9,365 nucleotides of DNA from contig CAWVWF010000144.1 in assembly GCA_963933885.1 (NCBI GenBank), positions 1 to 9,365 on the forward strand, in the 5' to 3' direction. This document shows, piece after piece, positions 1-6,361 of this stretch; the stretch's first letter is position 1; every line of letters begins with the position of its first letter. Source of the stretch: CAWVWF01 sp963933885. GTDB taxonomy: Bacteria > Bacteroidota > Bacteroidia > Flavobacteriales_C > GCA-002722245. Position numbers and translations under genes: made by a program. A model generated the notes under the pieces. The model had not been told where the DNA came from. It searched no databases and was given only the letters and a program-made list of their open reading frames with translations.

Positions 1-1
1 C

Positions 2-301
2 CACAACGAGATAGTAGGTTGGTCTAAGGAGAATAAAGATCTTGCCGTTCTTATCTTTAGAAATGAAGATGATTTTTATAGAACACAAGCTAGAATTGAT
101 TTTACTGTAGGTTTAATTAGTAAGTACGCATCATCAGTAACGCAAATAAATAGTAAAGGGAATTCTTATTTAGAACGAGCTCTCTATTTTATTTATTTAA
201 CTGATTGGGTTTCTCTTTATATTGCTGAAGCTGATAATACAGATCCTATTGCTATAAAATCTATAGATGCTTTAAAAGCTCATTTGGCAACGATTGGTTA
301 A
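2..301 (+). CDS. Bifunctional phosphoglucose/phosphomannose isomerase, C-terminal part (5' end outside window)
   Basis: This is an open frame from the left edge to a TAA at 299-301 and encodes the last 99 residues of the protein. It begins with HNEIVGW, a signature I recognise from the SIS-fold bifunctional glucose-6-phosphate/mannose-6-phosphate isomerases. It continues with the spaced features of their C-terminal domain: an R..QAR segment, a G.S.LER.L segment (LER at about residues 58-60), a TDWVSLYIAE stretch, then a DP...I..LK ending. Such enzymes are cytoplasmic and interconvert fructose-6-phosphate with glucose-6-phosphate or mannose-6-phosphate. The stop overlaps the lipB start by one base (TAATG), so the two genes are probably co-transcribed and translationally coupled. 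The N-terminal SIS domain is not visible, so catalytic competence cannot be judged. The family call rests on motif recall without an alignment. Confidence 0.8.
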   Translation, partial: HNEIVGWSKENKDLAVLIFRNEDDFYRTQARIDFTVGLISKYASSVTQINSKGNSYLERALYFIYLTDWVSLYIAEADNTDPIAIKSIDALKAHLATIG

Positions 302-1008
302 TGAATTCTAATAATAAAGTCCTTTTAATAAATAAAGGATTAGTTGATTATAAAGAATGTTGGGATTTTCAAGACCACATTTTTCAAGAAATAATTCAAC
401 AAAAAATTGATGTTCGAAAAGGCTTAATAGAAGCAAAGCCAACTAAGAACTATTTCATCTTTTGTGAGCACCCTCACGTTTATACGCTAGGGAAATCTGG
501 AGATAAATCTCATTTATTATTAAGTGAAGAGTTATTAAAAGCTAAACAAGCGACTTACTATCATATTAATCGAGGTGGTGATATTACTTATCATGGTCCT
601 GGACAAATTGTAGGTTATCCTATTTTTGACCTAGAAAATTTTTTTACTGACATTCATAAGTATCTTCGTTTTCTAGAAGAAGCTGTAATCTTGACACTAA
701 AAGATTATGGTATTGAATCGGGAAGAGTTGATGGTTTAACAGGTGTTTGGATAGAAGGAAATAATCCTGTGAAAGCAAGAAAGATATGTGCTATAGGGGT
801 GAAGTGTTCTCGTTGGGTGACGATGCATGGTTTCGCTTTTAATGTTAATACAGATCTATCGTACTTTAATAATATCGTTCCCTGTGGAATTCCTGATAAA
901 GCTGTAACATCCTTAGAAAAGGAATTAGGTGAAAAGTTGAATTTTGAAGAAGTACAAGCGAAACTATTATCACATTTAGTAGATTTGTTTGGAATAGAAA
1001 TTTTGTAA
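301..1008 (+). CDS. lipB: Octanoyltransferase LipB (lipoyl(octanoyl) transferase)
   Basis: LipB moves an octanoyl group from octanoyl-ACP to a lysine on lipoyl domains (2-oxoacid dehydrogenase E2 subunits, GcvH). LipA then inserts sulfur. The 235-residue product has the family's usual length and motifs: RGGDITYHGPGQ at 91-102, a GVK with the conserved lysine at K168, the RWVTMHGFAFNV block at 171-182, and the PCGI motif with the acyl-accepting cysteine at C195. Lys168 and Cys195 form the expected Lys/Cys pair, so the enzyme should be active. The ATG overlaps the upstream isomerase stop (TAATG), which supports this start and suggests coupling. No Shine-Dalgarno sequence is evident. A 31-bp gap separates it from the next plus-strand gene, so they may share a transcript. 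No other lipoate gene lies in the window. Confidence 0.96.
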   Translation: MNSNNKVLLINKGLVDYKECWDFQDHIFQEIIQQKIDVRKGLIEAKPTKNYFIFCEHPHVYTLGKSGDKSHLLLSEELLKAKQATYYHINRGGDITYHGPGQIVGYPIFDLENFFTDIHKYLRFLEEAVILTLKDYGIESGRVDGLTGVWIEGNNPVKARKICAIGVKCSRWVTMHGFAFNVNTDLSYFNNIVPCGIPDKAVTSLEKELGEKLNFEEVQAKLLSHLVDLFGIEIL

Positions 1009-1039
1009 AACAAAACTCATTTATAACCGTAGCCTAATT

Positions 1040-2200
1040 GTGAAAATTCTAAAAAATATTGCCAAAGGTTTCTTGATTGTTTTAGTAATAGCAAATGTTG
1101 CCTTATGGGTAACTGGAAACACTCATTTATATAAAGGTTTATCTGATACTTATTTTCAAGGTCGACTTAAGCCTGGGGTTGACGATCCTGATATATTTCA
1201 TACTCGTGTATTGGAGGCCGGAGAAACAAAGCCATGGGCGATTTCTAAATCATTCGGATCATCAGAGTTATCTGAAGATATGAAGAAAACAAATTCAGAA
1301 TTTGGAACGCTTGCATATTTAGTAATTCATAAGGATTCAATAGTTCACGAAGATTATTACGAGCATTACTCTAAAAACACATTGTCAAATAGTTTTTCAA
1401 TGGCAAAAACTATTTTAAGTATCATTACCGGAGCAGCTGTCAAAGAAGGAAAAGTAGATGTTAATGCATCTGTTTATAGTTATATACCAGAGTTTATTAC
1501 AGCAAAAGATTCCGCTCTAAAGGTGAAGCATTTATTAACAATGACTTCAGGTATGAATTTCAGAGAGAGTTATGGTAATCCTTTTGGTTTTATGGCTAAA
1601 GCCTATTATGGGACAGATTTAAGAGGTTTGACTTCAGGCTATGAAATTGAAAAAACACCAGGAACAGAACATAGTTATTTAGGAGGAAACAACTTGTTAT
1701 TAAGCTTTTTACTAGAAAAAGCGACTGGACAAAAAGTATCTGATTATGGAAGTGAAAAGATCTGGTCTAAATTAGGGATGGAAAATGACGGTAAATGGAT
1801 TTTGGATCATGAAGATGGTGACGAGAAAACATTTTCAGGAGTTTATGCTACAGCTAGAGATTATGCGAAATTAGGTGAGCTATATATTAATAAAGGGAAT
1901 GCATACGGTGAACAACTTGTTGATACATCTTATGTTAATGCTTCTATTGCTCCGGTTAATATTATTGATACAAAAGGAAAGAATACCGACTACTATGGTT
2001 ACTCTTGGTGGCTTACAAATTATGAAGGTCATGAAATCTTTTATTTAAGAGGTATATTAGGACAGTATGTGTTTTGTATTCCTGATAAAGATTTGATAAT
2101 TGTACGATTAGGGAAATTTAGAAATCCTGTAAAAACGGATGGTATAAACCCTGATGATATTTGGGTATATATTAAGGAAGGATTGAGTATAATTGAATAA
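1040..2200 (+). CDS. Membrane-anchored serine hydrolase of the class C beta-lactamase / penicillin-binding-protein-like family
   Basis: This 386-residue protein starts at GTG; no upstream in-frame ATG is apparent. An N-terminal hydrophobic segment at about 9-26 (no lipobox cysteine) suggests a membrane anchor or uncleaved signal with the enzyme domain outside the cytoplasm. The SxxK motif is SMAK at 120-123, giving nucleophile S120 and base K123. A second-motif tyrosine is Y213, in SYLGGNN, followed by the LLLSFLLEKATG helix typical of the family. Near the C-terminus RGILGQ (337-342) occupies the place of the classical KTG/HxG box, followed by a VFCIPDKDLIIVRLG strand pair. This pattern recalls esterase or 6-aminohexanoate-oligomer-hydrolase-like members more than true beta-lactamases. 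The substrate is unknown; peptide, ester or amide hydrolysis is inference. It lies between lipB and a small hypothetical gene on the same strand. Confidence 0.88.
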   Translation: MKILKNIAKGFLIVLVIANVALWVTGNTHLYKGLSDTYFQGRLKPGVDDPDIFHTRVLEAGETKPWAISKSFGSSELSEDMKKTNSEFGTLAYLVIHKDSIVHEDYYEHYSKNTLSNSFSMAKTILSIITGAAVKEGKVDVNASVYSYIPEFITAKDSALKVKHLLTMTSGMNFRESYGNPFGFMAKAYYGTDLRGLTSGYEIEKTPGTEHSYLGGNNLLLSFLLEKATGQKVSDYGSEKIWSKLGMENDGKWILDHEDGDEKTFSGVYATARDYAKLGELYINKGNAYGEQLVDTSYVNASIAPVNIIDTKGKNTDYYGYSWWLTNYEGHEIFYLRGILGQYVFCIPDKDLIIVRLGKFRNPVKTDGINPDDIWVYIKEGLSIIE

Positions 2201-2205
2201 CTTTG
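2198..2205 (+). promoter_or_regulatory. Candidate -7 promoter element (TAnnTTTG) upstream of the small hypothetical gene
   Basis: The octamer TAACTTTG matches the Bacteroidota primary sigma factor -7 consensus TAnnTTTG at every fixed position. It overlaps the stop codon of the serine hydrolase gene. A transcript starting several bases downstream would have a short leader before the ATG at 2223. I found no good TTG-type -33 element at the expected spacing, and such octamers arise by chance in AT-rich DNA. This is therefore only a candidate. Confidence 0.3.
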
Positions 2206-2222
2206 TTTCCTAAAGGTATAGA

Positions 2223-2630
2223 ATGAAAAAAGATATTGAAATTCCAAAGGTTGAGGGTGTTTACGTTGCTGTTGTTCAAGAAGACAATGGTGAAGGGGAG
2301 ATGATTTGGAATGTATACCTTGTGAACGATAAAGATGAACTAATTGAGAGTGCTTTTGTTTCTTCTAAGGGTTATTTAAAAGAGGTTAATGGAGCTGAAT
2401 CTAAAACATCTACATTACGTCATTCTTTGAAAGATATAGCTGCAAAGACCTCAATTAAGATTGAGCCAATAATGCCTGATGTTTTTAAGTTAAACAATGA
2501 ATATTTTGTTTCTTTCTTCTTAAACGGAACTTTGTTTGATAAGAAGTTTATTTTCCTTTCTGAAACTATAAAAGAATCAAACTTATCAACAGTTCCTTTA
2601 TTGGAAAAGGAAGGTGTTTGGATTAAATAA
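2223..2630 (+). CDS. Conserved hypothetical protein of Bacteroidota type, 135 residues
   Basis: I do not recognise a function. The product is small and soluble, with no signal peptide, membrane segment or obvious catalytic motif. It opens with MKKDIEIPKVEGVYVAVVQE, then a WNVYLVNDKDELIE strand-rich stretch, an STLRHSL segment at about 63-69, and a C-terminal VPLLEKEGVWIK. The beginning and the overall beta-rich pattern resemble a short conserved protein I recall from flavobacterial genomes, sometimes loosely annotated as a tRNA-synthetase-related protein, which I would not trust. The start 22 bp after the serine hydrolase stop suggests the same transcript or the candidate promoter at 2198. 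The stop lies 6 bp from the stop of the converging TPR gene. That the gene is real is well supported by codon use and spacing; its role is open. Confidence 0.8.
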   Translation: MKKDIEIPKVEGVYVAVVQEDNGEGEMIWNVYLVNDKDELIESAFVSSKGYLKEVNGAESKTSTLRHSLKDIAAKTSIKIEPIMPDVFKLNNEYFVSFFLNGTLFDKKFIFLSETIKESNLSTVPLLEKEGVWIK

Positions 2631-2636
2631 TCCTAA

Positions 2637-3815
2637 TTAGCGTTTCATCTTTTCAATAACTTGAAACACTGGGTGACCGGGGTCATAACAAATATTAAAG
2701 TTTTCTTGGGCTAAAGCAACATTTATTAACGCATCTTCTGTTTTACTTTTCATTTGATATGCTTGAGCTAAATGTAAGTATACATAACCTCTATATTCCT
2801 TATCAAACTTCTCTTCTTCAAGTCTGTCGTTATAAAATTGGATCAAAGGAAACAATTGATCATTCTGAATAAATAGTTTAATAATATCTGTATTGATCGT
2901 ATGTGATTTCCAATCTAGATTAAACATGTTTTGTGCTGTAACTTGTGATTCTACAATCCTTTTTTTTGCAAGAAATGAGTTTAATAAGTAGTAGTAAGTG
3001 TAATATGTGTTAGGTATTAGTTTGTCACAATCTAATAACAGAGTAATAGCTTCACCATGTCTACCTAGTTTTCCTAGTATAGATCCAGCCATTTGTCCAG
3101 CATCATTTTTATAATTCAAATAAGTATATAGTTTGTAAGCTTTCCACGCATGATAGAGTGCCGCTTCTAAACTATCTTTCTCAGAATATATATAAGCTAA
3201 GTTATAGTGTGTAGGTGCATAATTAGAATCTAACTGAAGAGATCTGCTAAAGTAATTTGTTGCTTTTTTTGAGTTCTCATTTAGATTCCAAAAATAACCA
3301 AGAGCATATAAACTAATATGGTCCTCAATTCCATGATTTTCTGCGGTTGTATAGCCTTCATACATTCTTCTTGTTACCTCCTGTTTATTTATGATCCAAT
3401 CTTTTCCATAAAGAATTGAAATGTCGTAATAAAAATCTCCTTGAACTTTTTTTAATCTATAATCTGTAGGATGAGCCTTTTGAAGAGAATCAATTATATC
3501 CGCAATTTTATAAGGATACATTTGTGCCATTTTCTTTTCGGCAAGTACTCTTAGGCTAATCAAGTTTTGTCCTTTTTTTAAGTTGGTAAAAGAAAATAGT
3601 TGATGAGAATATGTCTTTGTGAAATATTTTAAACTAAGATCTATTTTCTTGATATGTGCATCCACGCCTTGCACACCACTTTCTAATTCTGTTAAAGCAT
3701 TCCAAGCTGAAAGGTATTGTTTGCTATTGATTAGAGAATCAATTCTTTCAAAGCTAATTGCTGATGAGCTTAGTGAAAAAAGAATAACAACTAGAAAACT
3801 TAATGTTTTTTGCAT
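2637..3815 (-). CDS. Secreted tetratricopeptide-repeat protein
   Basis: This 392-residue protein has a cleavable-looking signal peptide at 1-19 or so (MQKTLSFLVVILFSLSSSA), so it is probably periplasmic or envelope-associated. Helical repeats follow. The clearest TPR units are at about 166-199 (LYALGYFWNLNE...A..YFSRSLQLDSNYA) and 200-233 (THYNLAYIYSEKDSLEAALYHAWKAYKL). Weaker ones lie at about 236-270 and 342-375. TPR arrays bind other proteins or peptides; nothing in the sequence tells which partner is used. No enzymatic domain is visible. It is read away from gdhA, with about 145 bp between the two starts, so the upstream region probably carries divergent promoters. It converges on the 2223-2630 gene with 6 bp between stop codons, leaving no room for a terminator between them. 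Function beyond scaffolding is unknown. Confidence 0.88.
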   Translation of the reverse strand: MQKTLSFLVVILFSLSSSAISFERIDSLINSKQYLSAWNALTELESGVQGVDAHIKKIDLSLKYFTKTYSHQLFSFTNLKKGQNLISLRVLAEKKMAQMYPYKIADIIDSLQKAHPTDYRLKKVQGDFYYDISILYGKDWIINKQEVTRRMYEGYTTAENHGIEDHISLYALGYFWNLNENSKKATNYFSRSLQLDSNYAPTHYNLAYIYSEKDSLEAALYHAWKAYKLYTYLNYKNDAGQMAGSILGKLGRHGEAITLLLDCDKLIPNTYYTYYYLLNSFLAKKRIVESQVTAQNMFNLDWKSHTINTDIIKLFIQNDQLFPLIQFYNDRLEEEKFDKEYRGYVYLHLAQAYQMKSKTEDALINVALAQENFNICYDPGHPVFQVIEKMKR

Positions 3816-3960
3816 GTTGTAAAAGTAAGATTAAAAGATTGAAAATCTGTCAGACAAAAGCCATACATCAACGATCTTACCACGATTACTTAACAATCGA
3901 TAGTTTATCAAATATTGTTGTTCAGACAATAAACTCACAAAAGAAGTGGTATTATACAGT

Positions 3961-5334
3961 ATGGAAAGTCAAATCATAGTGCCGAAGATAGGAAAGTTTG
4001 ATGATGCTATAGGAAGCTTCATGCAGACTGTAGTGCAAAGGAACGCAGGAGAGCCAGAGTTTATCCAGTCGGTTCAAGAAGTAGCAGAGAATATAATTCC
4101 GTTTATGGTAAAGAACAGATTGTATAAAAAAGCAAAACTGTTGGAGAGAATGATTGAACCTGAACGTGTTATAATGTTTAGAGTTCCATGGATTACAGAT
4201 AAAGGAGAATACATGGTTAACAGGGGATATCGAATCGAGATGAATAGTGCGATCGGTCCCTATAAAGGAGGTTTAAGATTCCATCCATCTGTTAATTTAT
4301 CGATCCTTAAGTTTTTAGCTTTCGAACAAGTTTTTAAGAATAGTTTAACTACGCTTCCATTAGGTGGAGGTAAGGGAGGAGCTGATTTTGATCCAAAAGG
4401 AAGATCTAACCGTGAAATAATGGGATTCTGCCAGTCTTTTATGACTGAATTGTTCCGTCATATAGGAGCAAATACTGATGTTCCTGCTGGAGATATCGGA
4501 GTTGGAGGTAGAGAGATAGGTTATATGTTTGGACAGTATAAGCGTATTCAAAATGAATTTACTGGTATATTAACTGGTAAAGGAATGGAGTACGGAGGTT
4601 CATTGATAAGGCCAGAAGCTACAGGGTACGGTGTTGTGTATTTCGCACAACAGATGTTATTGAAAAACAAGCAGGACATTGAAGGAATGATAGTCGCAAT
4701 ATCTGGTTCTGGTAATGTTGCTCAATTTGCTTGTGAAAAGATGATTGATTTAGGAGGGAAGGTTGTTACAATGAGTGATTCTTCAGGTTTTATTTACGAT
4801 AATGACGGGATCACAGTAGAGAAATTAAATTATCTGAAAAAATTAAAGAACGAAAAAAGAGGTAGAATTAAAGATTACGCTACTAAATATGGCTGTGAAT
4901 ATTATGAAGGAGCAAAACCTTGGGGAGTTACTTGTGATATAGCGTTGCCGTGTGCTACTCAGAATGAATTAGATGGAGAGGCTGCCGATCGTTTGGTGAA
5001 GAATGGTGTTAAGTGTGTTGTAGAAGGTGCTAATATGCCAACAACTCCAGAAGCTATCGAAGTTTTTGAAGCCAATGAAATTTTATTTTCACCAGGAAAA
5101 GCATCAAATGCAGGAGGTGTGGCTACATCTGGTTTAGAAATGTCTCAAAATAGTATGAGAGTTAACTGGACTAGAGATGAGGTAGATCTAAGACTTAAAG
5201 GGATAATGACTAATATCCACGATACTTGTGTTCAGTATGGGAAAATTGGTTCATATACCAACTACGTTAAAGGTGCAAATATTGGTGGATTTATTAAAGT
5301 GGCTAACGCAATGATTGCTCAAGGTCACGTATAA
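3961..5334 (+). CDS. gdhA: NADP-type glutamate dehydrogenase
   Basis: This enzyme reversibly aminates 2-oxoglutarate to glutamate, usually in the ammonia-assimilating direction. I chose the ATG at 3961 (457 residues, close to the 445-450 of the bacterial hexameric enzyme). A GTG at 3946 is in frame but would add only MVLYS, which I see no reason to include. Motifs from this start: GPYKGGLRFHP at 99-109 (substrate-binding K102), LPLGGGKGGADFDPKGRS at 132-149 (catalytic-site K138), PAGDIG with D178, and a Rossmann GSGNVA at 249-254. The SDSSG at 272-276 after the second strand, rather than an acidic residue there, favours NADP(H). All catalytic residues are present. The roughly 130-bp upstream region contains CAGACAA twice (3851 and 3923) and a 5-bp dyad at 3914-3930, but no convincing promoter. 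It is the only nitrogen-assimilation gene here. Confidence 0.96.
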   Translation: MESQIIVPKIGKFDDAIGSFMQTVVQRNAGEPEFIQSVQEVAENIIPFMVKNRLYKKAKLLERMIEPERVIMFRVPWITDKGEYMVNRGYRIEMNSAIGPYKGGLRFHPSVNLSILKFLAFEQVFKNSLTTLPLGGGKGGADFDPKGRSNREIMGFCQSFMTELFRHIGANTDVPAGDIGVGGREIGYMFGQYKRIQNEFTGILTGKGMEYGGSLIRPEATGYGVVYFAQQMLLKNKQDIEGMIVAISGSGNVAQFACEKMIDLGGKVVTMSDSSGFIYDNDGITVEKLNYLKKLKNEKRGRIKDYATKYGCEYYEGAKPWGVTCDIALPCATQNELDGEAADRLVKNGVKCVVEGANMPTTPEAIEVFEANEILFSPGKASNAGGVATSGLEMSQNSMRVNWTRDEVDLRLKGIMTNIHDTCVQYGKIGSYTNYVKGANIGGFIKVANAMIAQGHV

Positions 5335-5355
5335 TTTTTAAAGCATTAAGTTTTT

Positions 5356-5382
5356 TCTTAAATTTGGAGTAGAAATTTAAGA
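5356..5382 (+). promoter_or_regulatory. Perfect 10-bp inverted repeat overlapping a -7 promoter match, just upstream of the bactofilin gene
   Basis: Arms TCTTAAATTT (5356-5365) and AAATTTAAGA (5373-5382) are perfect reverse complements around a 7-base spacer, GGAGTAG. The right arm ends two bases before the bactofilin ATG at 5385. TAAATTTG at 5359-5366 fits the Bacteroidota -7 consensus TAnnTTTG exactly and lies within the left arm plus the first spacer base. A repressor-type operator over the promoter is possible. As RNA, the hairpin would hold GGAG in its loop just before the start codon. No U-run follows the right arm, so it does not look like a gdhA terminator. No clear -33 element is visible. 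Confidence 0.5.
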
Positions 5383-5384
5383 TT

Positions 5385-5804
5385 ATGTTTAAAAATAAAT
5401 CAGGAGAAATGTCTGCACCCCAAAATTTTGATACGAATACTATTGATCGTATTGCTGAAGGAACAGTCCTAGAGGGAGTTGTTCATTCTGTTAAAAGTAT
5501 TAGAATTGATGGAACGGTTAAAGGTTCTGTTAAATGTCTAGGTAGAGTTGTTGTAGGGAAAACTGGAGTAGTAGATGGTGAAGTAGAATGTGAATCAGCA
5601 GATGTTGAAGGAACATTAAATGCAACTGTTGAAGTATCAGGAATGTTAGAAATGAAAGCTACGGCAACAATTAACGGAGACTTAACAGTAGGTAAATTGA
5701 ATGTTGAGCCAGGTGCTTTAATTAACGGGAAAATTGATATGGGTGGAACAATCAAGTCCATTTCAAAAGAAAAGAACAATACAGTTGTCGAAAAAACCGC
5801 TTAA
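5385..5804 (+). CDS. Bactofilin (polymer-forming cytoskeletal protein)
   Basis: Bactofilins self-assemble into nucleotide-independent filaments, often on the inner membrane, and scaffold cell-wall or envelope machinery. The 139-residue product has the family layout. A short polar N-tail (1-22) precedes a right-handed beta-helix core at about 24-118, built of repeating short strands with V/I/L every second residue and glycines at turns. Examples are RIDGTVKGSV, GRVVVGKTGVVDGEV, ADVEGTLNATVEVSG, ATINGDLTVGKL and VEPGALINGKI. A charged C-tail follows (KSISKEKNN). There is no signal peptide or membrane helix. The ATG at 5385 is preferred because the MFKNK-type start is common in relatives; an internal ATG at 5409 is an alternative. 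It is followed, with overlap, by an AtpZ-like gene, an arrangement I recall from Bacteroidota ATP synthase loci. Transcription may start at the -7 match inside the inverted repeat. Confidence 0.93.
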   Translation: MFKNKSGEMSAPQNFDTNTIDRIAEGTVLEGVVHSVKSIRIDGTVKGSVKCLGRVVVGKTGVVDGEVECESADVEGTLNATVEVSGMLEMKATATINGDLTVGKLNVEPGALINGKIDMGGTIKSISKEKNNTVVEKTA

Positions 5805-5982
5805 TCAATTTATAAAATATTCAGGAATGAGCTTTCAAATGCTCGGTCCTATTTTATTAGGTTATTTCGGAGGAGGTAAGTTAGATGAGTATTTTAATTT
5901 ATCAGGACTTCAAATAACTTGTGTATTACTTGGTGTTTTTGGTGGTATGTATCTCGCTTTAAGAGATTTTATTAAAGAATAA
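5785..5982 (+). CDS. atpZ: AtpZ/AtpI-family small membrane protein
   Basis: This 65-residue protein has two predicted transmembrane helices at about 16-32 and 41-59. A GYFGGGKLDEYF segment at 26-37 lies between them, fitting the G...G..LDE pattern of AtpZ/AtpI proteins encoded ahead of F1Fo ATP synthase genes. These proteins are thought to help c-ring assembly or Mg2+ transport. The frame is open from a TTG at 5734, but the stretch before 5785 lies in the bactofilin gene and reads as unrelated sequence. TTG at 5785 keeps the family-like N-terminus (SKKPLNQFIKYSG) and overlaps the bactofilin end by 20 bp. The first ATG (5827) would remove 14 residues of it. Overlap implies translational coupling. 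The downstream gene begins one base after its stop (TAAAATG). No atpB or later genes follow, so a link to ATP synthase is inferred from family only. Confidence 0.72.
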   Translation: MSKKPLNQFIKYSGMSFQMLGPILLGYFGGGKLDEYFNLSGLQITCVLLGVFGGMYLALRDFIKE

Positions 5983-5983
5983 A

Positions 5984-6361
5984 ATGAGGAAAGATATTTC
6001 TTTATATATGATATTAGGTGGCCTTCTGTTAGTAGGTCACTCTTTTTTTGCAGAAACTTTTCCGGAGAGAGGTTTAGAACGGTTTCTAATTGAAACTCAA
6101 GTTTTCCTATTCGTCTTGTTTTTAAAAGGACATCTATTGACTATCTTTTTAAGTAAGAAATTTAATGTTTATTTAGGACAAGTCTTTTTAGGATTTAGTG
6201 TCTCTAAGTTTGTTTTTGCAGGATTGTTTATTCTGTTTATTCAAGAATTAGGAGGTCCTCCTATTTCAAAGTCATTCATTCTTGTCTTTGTATTTTCTTA
6301 CTTCACTTATCTAACAGCTGAAGTGATCTTACTAGTTAAGAAACTGAATAAAGAAGGTTAA
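5984..6361 (+). CDS. Four-helix membrane protein, AtpI-like position (resembles DUF6168)
   Basis: This 125-residue, very hydrophobic protein has four likely transmembrane helices at about 7-23, 35-55, 64-87 and 95-117, and a short basic C-tail (KKLNKEG). The segment LGFSVSKFVFAGLFILF (69-85), and a last helix with an acidic residue (SYFTYLTAEVILLVKKLN), resemble a small membrane family that I recall as DUF6168, found beside AtpZ in flavobacterial ATP synthase clusters. That match is from memory and is not certain. Its start, one base after the AtpZ-like stop, indicates an operon with bactofilin and AtpZ. By position it may play an AtpI-like assembly role, which is inference. It ends exactly where the minus-strand rhodanese gene ends: its TAA (6359-6361) touches the other stop (6362-6364), with no bases between. 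Confidence 0.75.
   Translation: MRKDISLYMILGGLLLVGHSFFAETFPERGLERFLIETQVFLFVLFLKGHLLTIFLSKKFNVYLGQVFLGFSVSKFVFAGLFILFIQELGGPPISKSFILVFVFSYFTYLTAEVILLVKKLNKEG

Noticed and set aside
705..1013. A 102-codon minus-strand open frame over the end of lipB
   Set aside because: It is fully antisense to conserved lipB motifs and has no recognisable features.
3619..3822. A plus-strand open frame antisense to the TPR gene's 5' end
   Set aside because: It is a shadow of the signal peptide and first helices of the TPR protein; no independent support.
3848..3930. Small dyads and the repeated CAGACAA in the gap between the TPR gene and gdhA, taken as operators
   Set aside because: The arms are 4-5 bp and the 7-bp direct repeat is within what chance gives in 130 bp; TATTGTTG at 3913-3920 is only a one-mismatch -7 element without a -33 partner.
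3946..3960. GTG at 3946 as the gdhA start
   Set aside because: It adds only five residues with no family counterpart that I know of; the ATG at 3961 gives the usual length and N-terminus.
5483..5779. A 98-codon minus-strand open frame
   Set aside because: It is antisense to the bactofilin beta-helix; the repeating V/I/G codons produce a Pro/Ser/Thr-rich shadow.
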